A stretch of DNA of 38,792 bases from positions 1-38,792 of the forward strand of contig JAKCCY010000013.1 of the NCBI GenBank assembly GCA_021838765.1. Reading direction: 5' to 3'. Under the pieces are notes generated by a model. That model did no database searches, had not been told where the DNA came from, and was given only the letters and a program-made list of their open reading frames with translations. Position numbers and translations under genes: made by a program. Shown here piece by piece: positions 1 to 8,731 of this stretch. Every line of letters begins with the position of its first letter. Position 1 is the first letter of the stretch. This DNA is from Nitrospirota bacterium (GTDB taxonomy: Bacteria; Nitrospirota_A; Leptospirillia; Leptospirillales; Leptospirillaceae).

Positions 1-107
1 AATGCCTGCCCCGCCATCAGCGTCATGCCGATACCGAGAGAGACAGCTACGGCTGCCGTCTTGATTGACCGAATGCCCCTTCCCTTCGGATGTTTGCTCT
101 TGTTCAA
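1..107 (-). CDS. N-terminal fragment of an exported protein (runs off the left edge)
   Basis: Only the first 35 codons lie in the window, so no function can be given. The start is a TTG at 107-105, chosen because a strong AAGGAGGA ribosome binding site sits five bases upstream (112-119). The visible N-terminus is basic (Lys, His and Arg in the first 16 residues). A run of Ala, Val, Leu, Gly and Met follows and ends near an AGQA segment, which is the layout of a Sec signal peptide. The product is therefore probably periplasmic or outer-membrane. It lies 287 bp downstream of the next minus-strand gene and may have its own promoter in that gap. Confidence 0.55.
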   Translation of the reverse strand, partial: MNKSKHPKGRGIRSIKTAAVAVSLGIGMTLMAGQA

Positions 108-394
108 AGTGTCCTCCTTCGGAACGCCTGCTGCCAATTCTTATTGGGCAACAGATGGGTTAATCTCCCCCCCCAGGGGCTTCTGGTCGGGAACCAAGCC
201 GTCATTGCGTCGTCAATCGCGCATGATTATTCATCTATAATGGCTTCCGGCATCATTCCCGCCACACATGGATCGACAGATGTATACACCCTCCCCCCGG
301 AAAATGCAATAAGCAATAGACCAGAAAAGACTGTCATCATCTGAGAGAATGAGGAATCAGGAAAATCCATTCTGAAAAAAGAAAGCTGTTTATT

Positions 395-1771
395 TCATAT
401 AGTGGATAAAAATGCAAAAAGCTTTTCCTTTTCAGCCCCATGCAATGAAATTTCACGAAAACCAAGAACAAGGTCTTTCCGATGAAGCGCCTCCTTGGTC
501 GAGTCAAAAATTTTCTGAAGCCGACTTGTGATGATGGATGCATCCGCTTCCAGTGTTTCAGGAAGAAGGAGAAAAAGATGGCCATCTCCCGCACGGGTGA
601 GAGAATCTCCATTACGGATCTCGAGACTCACACCTCGCTGGAAGCGATCCATGAACTCCTCCTCCATTTCAACCGCTCCTTCCTGATGCTTGAGATCCTT
701 GACAGAAAAAACAAAAAGCAGTGTTTCCGTCTTCAACCGGTCAGCCCTTTCAAGCTCCTGGAAAAGCCGGTTCTCGAAACCTCTTCCGTCAAGGACACCG
801 TACCCATCGAATGTATCCTCCGGGATTTGGTAATGGAAACGCGAATAATCTTTCAGATGAAGCTCCAGAGCCGAAAGCAGCTCGACCCGGCTCTGGGAAA
901 CGGAGCGAAACCATTTCCCGGAATGTTCGTTTCGAATTTCTGAAAAATAGATCAGATAAGAAACACCCCTCTGGTCGAAAAACAAAACACATAGGGAATC
1001 GATATTCCCATCGGTAATGGTCGTCATGCCAAAGGCTGCCTGTTTCCGATCCAAGTCTCCTGTCTTCATTGTCAAAAGCAGATTCTGTGTTGACGCAGAC
1101 AAAAGTGAGGGACGAAAAAATCTTGGGAAACGTGCTCCTGCCGAACGGGAGAGCAATGTATGAAAAGCGGAATTGCTTTTCAGATGATAAAGCGCTACGC
1201 AGGACAAGTCCGGCTCTGAGGAATTGGCCTGAAGTGTTTGAAGAAAGCTGTCCAGCCTTTCCATGTAAGATAAAAACGTTCCTGGAGAACGCGAAACGGT
1301 TGAAGACAGGAGGGGTCTCCTGTTTTTTTTCGACCGGGTATCCGGCAAGTCCTTCTTGGGAGGAGATTTTTCCAGTTCCATGCCATCGGAATCATCTGAA
1401 TCCAGAAAAGAAGAACCCTCGCTCGGGACGGAAGATTCCCTTTTCTGTTCGCTCCGGATAACCCACCCCAACAGAATAATCCCAACCCCCAAAGCAATCA
1501 GCAAGACCGAAATCAGAAACGGATGTTCCTCCAGACCGGAGGTGCTTGGGTTTCGATGGGGTGGGTTTTCAATGAGTCCTGAATCAGAATGATCGGGAAG
1601 TCCGAGGTCTTGCTGTAAATCCTTTTGCGCCCGCTTGAGAACATCGAAATCCACCGGATGAGCGACAGAAGAAATGGATTCCGCGCCACAGACAGGAGCT
1701 GTACTGAAACCCCATAGACAAAACAAAATGGCAAGTCCGACAAGCAAGTTCCCGATCTTACCGTATCGCAT
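395..1771 (-). CDS. Membrane-anchored protein with a degenerate GGDEF domain
   Basis: A protein of about 458 residues. The start ATG at 1771 was preferred over an ATG at 1786 and a longer reading because GAGGGA lies five bases upstream and a signal sequence follows directly. There is a hydrophobic N-terminal segment (about residues 9-25) and a second membrane span at about 85-105, then an acidic/Ser-rich linker. The C-terminal region resembles a diguanylate cyclase fold: the RAGDGHLFLLLPET segment (about residues 394-407) aligns with the usual RxGGDEFxxLLPxT. The catalytic GGDEF is replaced by AGDGH, so cyclase activity is unlikely. It may instead bind c-di-GMP or act as a protein-protein scaffold (inference). 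It is transcribed away from the nucleotide cyclase at 2022, with about 250 bp between the two starts. Confidence 0.7.
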   Translation of the reverse strand: MRYGKIGNLLVGLAILFCLWGFSTAPVCGAESISSVAHPVDFDVLKRAQKDLQQDLGLPDHSDSGLIENPPHRNPSTSGLEEHPFLISVLLIALGVGIILLGWVIRSEQKRESSVPSEGSSFLDSDDSDGMELEKSPPKKDLPDTRSKKNRRPLLSSTVSRSPGTFLSYMERLDSFLQTLQANSSEPDLSCVALYHLKSNSAFHTLLSRSAGARFPRFFRPSLLSASTQNLLLTMKTGDLDRKQAAFGMTTITDGNIDSLCVLFFDQRGVSYLIYFSEIRNEHSGKWFRSVSQSRVELLSALELHLKDYSRFHYQIPEDTFDGYGVLDGRGFENRLFQELERADRLKTETLLFVFSVKDLKHQEGAVEMEEEFMDRFQRGVSLEIRNGDSLTRAGDGHLFLLLPETLEADASIITSRLQKIFDSTKEALHRKDLVLGFREISLHGAEKEKLFAFLSTI

Positions 1772-2021
1772 TCTTTTCCCTCGCATCAGTATCCCCGGCA
1801 AAGGATGCTTCCATCCGTCAGAAACATCCACCACTTCAAAGATTGGATCCTATCGCTCAAAATAGTTGAAGCCATGCCGATCTCTAAAAAATTCTGTATC
1901 ATGGTTGCAGAAGACGAAAGCCGTTTCCGTTCCAAACGAATGAAGACCATTTATGATCTCCCGACATGGCTCTGAAACTGGAAAAACATAAAGATCAAGA
2001 CCCATCCTGAAGGGATAACTC

Positions 2022-3404
2022 TTGGTATCCAAGAATTTCTCCATGATAAAAATGCCATTATTTTACAAGATTTTCATCTTTTCACTTTCGATTTTTCTGA
2101 TCGCGATTCTGGAAGGTGACTATTTACTCGAGAATCAGATTGAAGGGAGAATTCAGGTTCTCCTTGAAAATGAAACCAAAATGATCGCACTTCAGATGGC
2201 CAAAACGATTGCAGCTCCACTGCTCCTTGAAAATCGGCTGCAAATCGAAAATGTACTGGCCAATCCCCCCGCCGGCTCCGGAATCAGCCGCCTTCTCATA
2301 CTCGGAATGGACAAAAAGATCATAGCGGATACAAGAGAAGGCGTTCTCAACAGGAAAATCTCTGATTACCTGAAATCTCTTCGGAAGGGTTCAACGATAA
2401 GGATCATCCCGGACATAGACCAGGGAAACGATGCACTTCTCGTAACACCGATCCTCTATGCTGGCATCAGAATCGGGACACTTCTCGTGATCTTCTCCGA
2501 AGATCCAGTTCTCGCTGCACAAAAAGACATTCGTCACTCCTTTTTGATCATCTCCCTTTTTGGAGCCATCCTTTCTTTTTTTGGAGCTCTCATCCTTTCC
2601 AGAATGCTCTCCAGACCTGTCAGGGAGCTTCACCGTGCCACACAGGCCATTGGAAAAGGAGATCTGTCCGTCACGGTGATTCCAAGCTCCAATGATGAGC
2701 TCGGGGATCTTGTCCTGGCCTTTAACGGAATGATCACTGAACTGAAAAAATCCGATGCGCTGAAAAATGCCCTCACACGTTATGTCTCCAGAGATATTGC
2801 CGAACGGGTCATGGAACATCCTGAACTCATCCATGTTGGAGGGATTCGCCAAAAGGTCGTCATCCTTTTTGCAGATATCAGGGGATTCAGCACCTTGTCC
2901 GAAAACCTGCCGTCAGAACAGGTCGTGACCCTTTTGAATGAATATTATCTTCCCATGTTCGAAATCATCCTGAGCCATTCCGGATACATCAGCAATATTA
3001 TGGGCGACGGCATCATGGTCGTATTCGGAATTCCGGAATTTCTTCCTTCCAATCCCGATTCAGCATTAAAGTGTGCCATCTCCCTCCAATCGGCCATTGC
3101 CTTGGAATCTTCAAAAAGAGTATCGGAAGGGTCTCCCGTTGTTGAGTTTGGCATTGGGATACATCTGGGCGACTGCATCGTGGGAAATATCGGTTCAGGC
3201 AGTCGAATGGAGTATACTGTCGTGGGCCAGGCGGTCAATATCGCCTCACGGATTGAATCTCTGTCCGGACCGGGAGAAATCCTGATCTCCGAAGACCTGA
3301 AAGAAGCACTGCATGGAGAGATTCATTGCTCACCCCCTCAGCAGGTGCTTCTCAAAGGTATCGAGTCGCCTGTGAGAATCTTGAAAGTACTGGAGCCCGG
3401 GTAA
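2022..3404 (+). CDS. Membrane-bound HAMP-domain class III adenylate/guanylate cyclase
   Basis: A 460-residue receptor cyclase. The TTG at 2022 is taken as the start because AAGGGA lies about six bases upstream; the ATG at 2043 has no such site. Order: transmembrane helix (about 12-30), extracytoplasmic sensor region (about 31-170), second helix (about 173-193), HAMP linker (about 194-245), cyclase homology domain (about 275-455). Both metal-binding Asp residues are visible (FADIRGFS, D285; GDG, D329). So are the transition-state Asn and Arg of VNIASR (N406, R410). The usual purine-selecting Lys/Asp pair is replaced by N325 and Q403, so the substrate cannot be assumed to be ATP. A TPR-like lipoprotein gene follows after 52 bp, probably in the same operon. 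A Crp/Fnr regulator elsewhere in the window is a possible cyclic-nucleotide effector. Confidence 0.88.
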   Translation: MVSKNFSMIKMPLFYKIFIFSLSIFLIAILEGDYLLENQIEGRIQVLLENETKMIALQMAKTIAAPLLLENRLQIENVLANPPAGSGISRLLILGMDKKIIADTREGVLNRKISDYLKSLRKGSTIRIIPDIDQGNDALLVTPILYAGIRIGTLLVIFSEDPVLAAQKDIRHSFLIISLFGAILSFFGALILSRMLSRPVRELHRATQAIGKGDLSVTVIPSSNDELGDLVLAFNGMITELKKSDALKNALTRYVSRDIAERVMEHPELIHVGGIRQKVVILFADIRGFSTLSENLPSEQVVTLLNEYYLPMFEIILSHSGYISNIMGDGIMVVFGIPEFLPSNPDSALKCAISLQSAIALESSKRVSEGSPVVEFGIGIHLGDCIVGNIGSGSRMEYTVVGQAVNIASRIESLSGPGEILISEDLKEALHGEIHCSPPQQVLLKGIESPVRILKVLEPG

Positions 3405-3456
3405 GCGAACGAGTATAGTATTGCCTTGTCGACAGCAAACGGCCTACCAGGAAAAA

Positions 3457-4341
3457 ATGAGAATGAACCGATTGGAAAGTCTGAAAACATTGCTCCCGAA
3501 GGTGAACCAGACCTTCGTCACAGGATTCTTGTTTCTTTGGATTCTTGCAACCTTTTCTTCCTGCACAGAACAGGTTTCACCACATAAAGAACCTGTCACT
3601 CCAACACCACAGGAATTGGACCAGCTGACCATCCAGAGAATCAATCATCTGTTGGCCATCAAAAATTATCCCGCGGCAAAAAAAGAACTCTCCCGGATCC
3701 AGAATCCTTCCCTCAAGTTATCCATGCAAAACAAAATCAGAATGGATTGGGACAAAAACGATATCAGGGACGCGGACGAGGATTTAAAAAAAGGGTTGGG
3801 CATAGAGTCTCTCGAAAAAATGGAATCCCTTAAAAAAAGGGACCCCGTTTTTTTTAAAAATCATCCGGAGATGATTCCGAATGAACTGACAGAAACTTAT
3901 CTCGACAGCCTCATCTCCACAGGCAAGGAGTTCCAGGCCTTAAAAGAAAGCAAAAGCAGTTTCCGTCTTCCGAAGGATCTGGAGAAATCGGTTGAGACCG
4001 ATGCCTATGCCCATCTGGCAAAACGCCGGCTTGATGAAGGGAAAGATCATTTCGCCCTTCTCGATATCAAAAAAGGGCTATCGATTGATCCATCCAATCA
4101 AAAACTGGTAGAGATGCAATCCATACTGAAAAAGAAAGAAAACCACCTGACCGAAGAAGGGTTCAAGCAATATGGCAAACAGCATCTCAGGAGAGCCATA
4201 CGTTACTGGAGTGATGCTCTCCTTCTCTCTCCGGGAGACAAGTCCCTTAGACAAAACATCTCTCAAGCCCAAAAAATGCTTGAACGATTAAAAAGCCTGC
4301 AGCATATTGACCAGAACCCAAAATATCCATCCGGTAAATAA
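3457..4341 (+). CDS. Putative TPR-like lipoprotein
   Basis: About 294 residues. The ATG at 3457 follows AGGAAAAA, and it places a hydrophobic stretch ending in LATFSSC as a lipoprotein signal peptide, with Cys as the lipid-modified residue. A TTG at 3421 is possible but lacks a ribosome binding site. The mature part is highly charged and helical, with repeated Ala/Leu/Tyr spacing (for example AIKNYPAAKKEL and FKQYGKQHLRRAIRYW) resembling tetratricopeptide helices. It is probably an envelope-anchored protein-interaction scaffold. It lies directly downstream of the receptor cyclase and may work with that sensor (inference from position). No specific family was recognised. Confidence 0.68.
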   Translation: MRMNRLESLKTLLPKVNQTFVTGFLFLWILATFSSCTEQVSPHKEPVTPTPQELDQLTIQRINHLLAIKNYPAAKKELSRIQNPSLKLSMQNKIRMDWDKNDIRDADEDLKKGLGIESLEKMESLKKRDPVFFKNHPEMIPNELTETYLDSLISTGKEFQALKESKSSFRLPKDLEKSVETDAYAHLAKRRLDEGKDHFALLDIKKGLSIDPSNQKLVEMQSILKKKENHLTEEGFKQYGKQHLRRAIRYWSDALLLSPGDKSLRQNISQAQKMLERLKSLQHIDQNPKYPSGK

Positions 4342-4364
4342 ATCCTCACATAAGGGAGCCTCAC

Positions 4365-5024
4365 ATGACCGACCAATCATCAAACCCTGAAAAAATCATC
4401 GACGTTCAATGGTTTACAGATCCTCTCTGCTCCTGGAGCTTTGCCGCAGAAAAAGCCATAGGGGAATTTAAAGACACAATGGGAAACAGGATCGTCTTCC
4501 ATCATCGAATGCTGCCTCTTTACCAGTTGCTTGATACTTTCCTGGCAGCCCACGAGATGAAAGCTCCTTCTGAATTTGCCTCAAAGGTTCGAAAAGCCTC
4601 CAAAGCCACTGGCGTGGAAATGACTACGACCCCATGGGAAAAAGGAATTGTTCCAAAAGATGGTTCCATTCTTTCGAAATGGGTTCTGGCAGCTCTATCG
4701 ATCGATCCCGTAAAAGGAGATCAATATCTTCGACAACTCCGACGCGCTTTTTTTGTAGAGGGAAGAGATCTTACAAAAACAGGATCGTTAAGGGATCTTG
4801 GGGAAAAAGTGGGGTTGGATCCGGAAATATTGGAGAAACTGTCTTCCGGGGAAAGCATCCGTCTACAGCTCGAATCCGATATCAAAAAAGGATCCGAAGA
4901 AGGTGTCTCTGTCCGGCCAACTCTTGTCATGGTCAACAGCGGGGGAGACAGGATCTTTATCGGTGGACTGAGGGATCCCGAGCTTTTCATTCATGCCGCT
5001 GAAGTTTTGATCAGCGAAGCCTAA
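4365..5024 (+). CDS. DsbA/FrnE-family thioredoxin-fold protein with a single active-site cysteine
   Basis: A 219-residue cytoplasmic protein with no signal peptide. The ATG at 4365 follows AAGGGAG. The N-terminal FTDPLCSWS segment (C22) matches the DPxCxWCW active-site region of FrnE-like DsbA-family proteins. The cis-proline region appears as VRPTLVMV near the C-terminus, and the helical insertion between the two is of typical size. The second cysteine of the CxxC motif is Ser, and C22 is the only cysteine in the protein. A classical dithiol oxidoreductase or isomerase role is therefore unlikely; monothiol chemistry or glutathione-linked activity is possible. The stop codon is two bases from that of the convergent purK gene, so the two transcripts must face each other. 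Confidence 0.8.
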   Translation: MTDQSSNPEKIIDVQWFTDPLCSWSFAAEKAIGEFKDTMGNRIVFHHRMLPLYQLLDTFLAAHEMKAPSEFASKVRKASKATGVEMTTTPWEKGIVPKDGSILSKWVLAALSIDPVKGDQYLRQLRRAFFVEGRDLTKTGSLRDLGEKVGLDPEILEKLSSGESIRLQLESDIKKGSEEGVSVRPTLVMVNSGGDRIFIGGLRDPELFIHAAEVLISEA

Positions 5025-5026
5025 GG

Positions 5027-6163
5027 TCAGCTTGTTTGAAGGTGTCGATAGATTCTCAAGGCTTCCTCCAGGGCCAGATCCACAGACTCGTCCAGCACCG
5101 TGATGTGGCCCATTTTTCGACCAACCCTGGCCTCTTTCTTTCCATAGAGGTGCAGTCTTGCCTTGGGGCTTGAAAGGGCGACTGAAAAATCCGGATCGCC
5201 CTTCACCCACAAATCCCCCAGAAGATTGACCATTGCAGCAGCTCCAGTCAGGACAGGAACAGCCGGAGGAGCTCCGACCAAAACCCTGATCTGCTGTGAA
5301 AATTGGCTAATGCCGCAGGAATCAATTGTGAAGTGCCCACTGTTATGGGGTCTGGGAGCTAGTTCGTTGACAAGAACCCTTCCATGGCTATCCAGAAAAA
5401 ATTCGACCGTCAGAACACCCTCGTAAGAAAGACGTTCTGCAATCAAAAGAGCAATCTCCCGAGCCACAGCCTGGACGTTCGGATCCACGCTGGCCGGGGC
5501 AACGCTTGTATGCAGGATTCCATTGACATGAATGTTTTCAATCAAAGGAAAAAACGCATATCCATTTTTGGGATTCCCCGACAAGATCAGAGAAACTTCT
5601 TTTTCCAGCGAAATCCGTTTTTCCAATAGGCAGGGAACATTTCCCAGCTGAAAGTAGGCGGCTTTAAGATCTGTCAGGTCCTTGACCGGAACTTGACCCT
5701 TACCGTCATACCCCCATCGACTTCTCTTCAGAATCGCTGGAAAAAGATCCAGTTCTCCATCGTGCATCAGCTCCACTTCTGACTCACTCTGGAAAGATCG
5801 GTATGGTACCGTTGGGATGGCCAGTTTATTCAGAAACTCTTTCTCGAGAATCCTGTCCTGAGCAACCATAACCGCCACGGGATCGGGAGATAGACGAACG
5901 GACTGGGAGAGAAGGTTCATCAGCTCGGACGGGATATTTTCGAATTCAAGGGTTGCGGCAGAGACTCTGGAGAGAAATTTCTCCCTGAGTGGTGCCGACA
6001 GAAAATCCCCCTGAATATGATCATCCGAAAGCATCGCAGCCGGACTTTCCGGGTCAGGATCCCATGTACAGACCCGATACCCCATTGTCCTTGCAGCGAT
6101 TGCGGCATATCGCCCCAGCTGACCCCCACCAAGGATTCCCAGCGTTTCTCCAGGAAGGATCAC
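5027..6163 (-). CDS. purK: N5-carboxyaminoimidazole ribonucleotide synthase PurK
   Basis: Catalyses ATP- and bicarbonate-dependent N5-carboxylation of aminoimidazole ribonucleotide in de novo purine synthesis, supplying PurE. The 378-residue length is normal for PurK. An ATP-grasp architecture is visible: an N-terminal [11 protein letters not shown] nucleotide-binding loop, the LEFENIP segment, the [12 protein letters not shown] phosphate-clamping loop and the metal/ATP-binding [12 protein letters not shown] segment. The start is GTG at 6163, which overlaps the purE stop as GTGA, so the two genes are translationally coupled in the order purE-purK. Confidence 0.97.
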   Translation of the reverse strand: MILPGETLGILGGGQLGRYAAIAARTMGYRVCTWDPDPESPAAMLSDDHIQGDFLSAPLREKFLSRVSAATLEFENIPSELMNLLSQSVRLSPDPVAVMVAQDRILEKEFLNKLAIPTVPYRSFQSESEVELMHDGELDLFPAILKRSRWGYDGKGQVPVKDLTDLKAAYFQLGNVPCLLEKRISLEKEVSLILSGNPKNGYAFFPLIENIHVNGILHTSVAPASVDPNVQAVAREIALLIAERLSYEGVLTVEFFLDSHGRVLVNELAPRPHNSGHFTIDSCGISQFSQQIRVLVGAPPAVPVLTGAAAMVNLLGDLWVKGDPDFSVALSSPKARLHLYGKKEARVGRKMGHITVLDESVDLALEEALRIYRHLQTS

Positions 6164-6660
6164 TCATCCTCCGGAAAAGAAGCTTCCAGAACAGACTGTG
6201 TCAGGTCATTCCGGTAAGCGACCAGCTGATCCGATAGCACAGGGTCAGACAATCCCAGAAGGGAAACAGCAAAGAGAGCTGCATTTTCGGCTCCCGCTTC
6301 GCCAATCGCAAAAGTGGCGACCGGGATTCCCCTTGGCATCTGGATAATGGAGAGAAGGGAGTCGATTCCCTTCAGGTAGGTCGATGGAACCGGAACACCC
6401 AGGACCGGGAGGGTTGTCATCGATGCCACCATTCCAGGGAGGTGTGCCGCGCCTCCAGCCCCGGCGATAATGACCTCCAGCCCCCTCCCCTTGGCCCCCT
6501 TGGCATAGTCATGAAGAAGATCCGGCGTCCTGTGGGCAGAAACAATCCGTTTTTCATAACAGACTCCAAAGCGTTCAAGAATCTTTGAAGCCCCCTTGAG
6601 GATCTTCCAGTCCGAAATGCTTCCCATAATCAATCCCACTTTTGGAGTGGACGTTCCCAT
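6160..6660 (-). CDS. purE: N5-carboxyaminoimidazole ribonucleotide mutase PurE
   Basis: Converts N5-carboxyaminoimidazole ribonucleotide to 4-carboxyaminoimidazole ribonucleotide (class I PurE). Family motifs are GSISDW, SAHRTPD and [11 protein letters not shown], followed by LGVPVPS. Two adjacent ATG codons (6663 and 6660) lie just downstream of AAGGAGG. The second is preferred because it leaves four bases rather than one between ribosome binding site and start, giving 166 residues, the usual size. A longer reading from 6714 would add an unconserved tail. It is the first gene of the purE-purK pair and is transcribed divergently from the nuoF-like gene. Confidence 0.96.
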   Translation of the reverse strand: MGTSTPKVGLIMGSISDWKILKGASKILERFGVCYEKRIVSAHRTPDLLHDYAKGAKGRGLEVIIAGAGGAAHLPGMVASMTTLPVLGVPVPSTYLKGIDSLLSIIQMPRGIPVATFAIGEAGAENAALFAVSLLGLSDPVLSDQLVAYRNDLTQSVLEASFPEDE

Positions 6661-6789
6661 CATGCCTCCTTGAGATCTTGTGAGCGCCGATAAAATACCG
6701 GGCATTATCTCCAAAGATCAAAAATTCTTCAAATTTTTTCAAAATGGGAGGGTTCATCCCATTCCAAGAGCCAAAACATCCCGGTTCAT

Positions 6790-6819
6790 TTGACCAAGAT
6801 TCAGGGAATCATGTAGATT
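6790..6819 (+). promoter_or_regulatory. Probable sigma-70 promoter for the nuoF-like gene
   Basis: TTGACC (6790-6795) and TAGATT (6814-6819) are separated by 18 bases. The expected transcription start is about 25 bases upstream of the TTG start at 6853, which has AAGGAG at 6841-6846. Pattern match only. Confidence 0.4.
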
Positions 6820-6852
6820 ATCAGGGCTAAACATTATACGAAGGAGCAATCT

Positions 6853-8211
6853 TTGTCACATCCCGAAACCGGTGTAAAAGTTCCGTTTGAGATTGGTCCC
6901 GAACCGGTTCTCATCCGGAAAGAGATTCTTGAGAACGGTCCCAGTATTGAGAGCTATCGCGCCATTGGCGGCTATGACGGACTGACGAAAGCTGTCCGGA
7001 CAATGACTCCCCATGAGGTGATTTCGGAGGTCAAGGATGCTGGTCTCAGGGGCCGGGGTGGATCCGGTTTCCCGGCGGCGATCAAATGGGAAAAAGTCGC
7101 ATCGCACCGGGTCAGGGAACACTACATTGTGGCGAATGGCAGCGAGGGAGAACCAGGCAGCCACAAGGACCACTTTCTGATCACCACCAACCCCCATCAG
7201 ATCCTCGAGGGAATCATCATCGCCTCCTACGCCGTCTCGGCCAAGAAGGCCTTACTGTTCGTCAAGGAAAGCTTCCCGGAAGGAATCGCCATTCTTCAAC
7301 GCGCCAGGCTTGAAGCGATCGAGGCTGGCTTCCTTGGAGAAAATATCCTCGGATCGGGCTTTTCCGTTGATATCGAGATTTTTGTCGGCCCCGCCGCCTA
7401 TATTGCAGGAGAGGAAACGGCCCTTCTCGAATCCCTTGAGGGACGTCCGCCAAAACCAAGAACAAAGCCCCCCCATTACCCCACCGAACGTGGCCTCTAT
7501 ATGTGTCCGACTGTGGTGAATAATGTTGAAACCTATGCCCATGCAGCCCATATTCTCAAGAACGGCTCGGAATGGTTCCGAAAAAGAGGCACAGCAAAAA
7601 GCCCGGGGACAATGGTTTTTGCTGTCACAGGATCGGTAAGGACACCCAAAATTGTTGAACTCCCCCTCGGAACACCCATCAGGGAGCTGATCTTTCGCTA
7701 TGGTGGAGGGCCACTCCCAGGAGAAGAAATCATGGCCTTCTTCCCGGGAGGTCCCTCTTTCGGTGTTCTCAGCTCAAAGCAAATGGATGTCCCTCTGGAG
7801 TATGATGCACTGAGAGCCTTGGGATCCGGCATCGGATCCGGAGGAGCCATCGTCCTCTCCAACAAGGATTGCCTGGTTGCCACATCGCTTGAGTTTGCAA
7901 GATTTTATGAAGAAGGCAGCTGCGGTCAGTGCCCTCCGTGCAGAATCGGAACAGAAACAATTGCGGGCCTTCTCGAGCAGATTGAAACAGGACAAGCTCC
8001 TCCCGGTATCATCGACCGGATCGTGAGAGTCTCTGAAATGATCAAGGGAAGAGGCAATTGCGGCTTGATCACGGCATCAGCCTTTTCAGCAGAAGCCCTG
8101 ATGAAACACTTCACCAACGAAATACTTCTTCATATTGAAAAGGGAACGTGTGTCCATCATCACAGAACGCCGATATATAACCAGTTTCGTTCCACGGGGA
8201 CAGACAAGTAA
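6853..8211 (+). CDS. NuoF-like NADH:acceptor oxidoreductase flavoprotein subunit (51-kDa family)
   Basis: A 452-residue member of the Complex I 51-kDa/NuoF family, which binds NAD(H), FMN and one [4Fe-4S] cluster. The start is TTG, with AAGGAG six bases upstream. The GLRGRGGSGFP loop (about residues 64-73) is the NADH/FMN-binding signature, GEETALLESLEGRP the second nucleotide-binding segment, and SCGQCPPCRIG (C357, C360, C363) with GNCG (C403) the cluster ligands. It lies outside any nuo operon: the only redox neighbour is the thioredoxin-like [2Fe-2S] protein 138 bp downstream, standing in for NuoE. The pair may be the NAD-linked module of a formate dehydrogenase-like or other soluble enzyme rather than of Complex I; which one cannot be told here. 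Confidence 0.9.
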   Translation: MSHPETGVKVPFEIGPEPVLIRKEILENGPSIESYRAIGGYDGLTKAVRTMTPHEVISEVKDAGLRGRGGSGFPAAIKWEKVASHRVREHYIVANGSEGEPGSHKDHFLITTNPHQILEGIIIASYAVSAKKALLFVKESFPEGIAILQRARLEAIEAGFLGENILGSGFSVDIEIFVGPAAYIAGEETALLESLEGRPPKPRTKPPHYPTERGLYMCPTVVNNVETYAHAAHILKNGSEWFRKRGTAKSPGTMVFAVTGSVRTPKIVELPLGTPIRELIFRYGGGPLPGEEIMAFFPGGPSFGVLSSKQMDVPLEYDALRALGSGIGSGGAIVLSNKDCLVATSLEFARFYEEGSCGQCPPCRIGTETIAGLLEQIETGQAPPGIIDRIVRVSEMIKGRGNCGLITASAFSAEALMKHFTNEILLHIEKGTCVHHHRTPIYNQFRSTGTDK

Positions 8212-8230
8212 GCGGGCTCCATAGGTAAAG

Positions 8231-8269
8231 CCAATTCATGCAGAAAATTTTGGTTTCCCAATGAATTGG
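8231..8269 (+). repeat. Inverted repeat between the nuoF-like and ferredoxin genes
   Basis: CCAATTCAT (8231-8239) and its exact complement ATGAATTGG (8261-8269) bracket a 21-base loop. It lies in the 138-bp gap inside a probable operon and has no T-run. A processing or attenuation hairpin is possible. Confidence 0.45.
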
Positions 8270-8349
8270 GGAGGCGGCTGCCCATTTGAACTCTTCGCCA
8301 CGATGAACTGGTTCAACGATCATCTTTTTCAGACAACCAGGAGCAAGCG

Positions 8350-8685
8350 ATGTTTTCCCAACCTTCCTGGAAGTTCCATCTTTTCTTCTGTACGGGAAAT
8401 AAATGTCTGGGAAAAGGATCCGAAGATCTTAAACTTCTCGCACAGAACAAGCTTAGTCAGACAACACATGCAGGAGATCTGTTAATTACAAAAAGTGGAT
8501 GTCTCGATTTGTGCGACTATGGTCCGATTGCTCTTTTGTACCCAGAAGGAAAATGGTTTTCTTCCATGGACGAAAAATCAACAAGTGCCATGATTGATCA
8601 GATTTTAACCGGTCAGGATGTTTTACCAAGAAACATAATCTACCAGATTCCCGGAAAGGACGGTTTAAATAAAAATGGGGTATAG
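8350..8685 (+). CDS. Thioredoxin-like [2Fe-2S] ferredoxin
   Basis: A 111-residue protein of the thioredoxin-fold (2Fe-2S) ferredoxin family, related to the C-terminal half of NuoE. The four expected cysteines are present as FFCTGNKC (C14, C19) and SGCLDLC (C51, C55), followed by the characteristic DYGPIALLYPEGKW strand pair. The start ATG has AGGAGC about six bases upstream. It probably passes electrons to or from the NuoF-like flavoprotein encoded just before it (inference from context and family). No membrane segment or signal peptide is visible. Confidence 0.88.
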   Translation: MFSQPSWKFHLFFCTGNKCLGKGSEDLKLLAQNKLSQTTHAGDLLITKSGCLDLCDYGPIALLYPEGKWFSSMDEKSTSAMIDQILTGQDVLPRNIIYQIPGKDGLNKNGV

Positions 8686-8731
8686 GATTCGGAAAAAGAC
8701 TGAAGTTTTTGCATCTCCCCGTCAGGAAACG

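Noticed and set aside
90..344. Open frame on the plus strand in the first intergenic gap
   Set aside because: No ribosome binding site, no domain-like pattern, and the region is expected to be the promoter zone of the truncated minus-strand gene.
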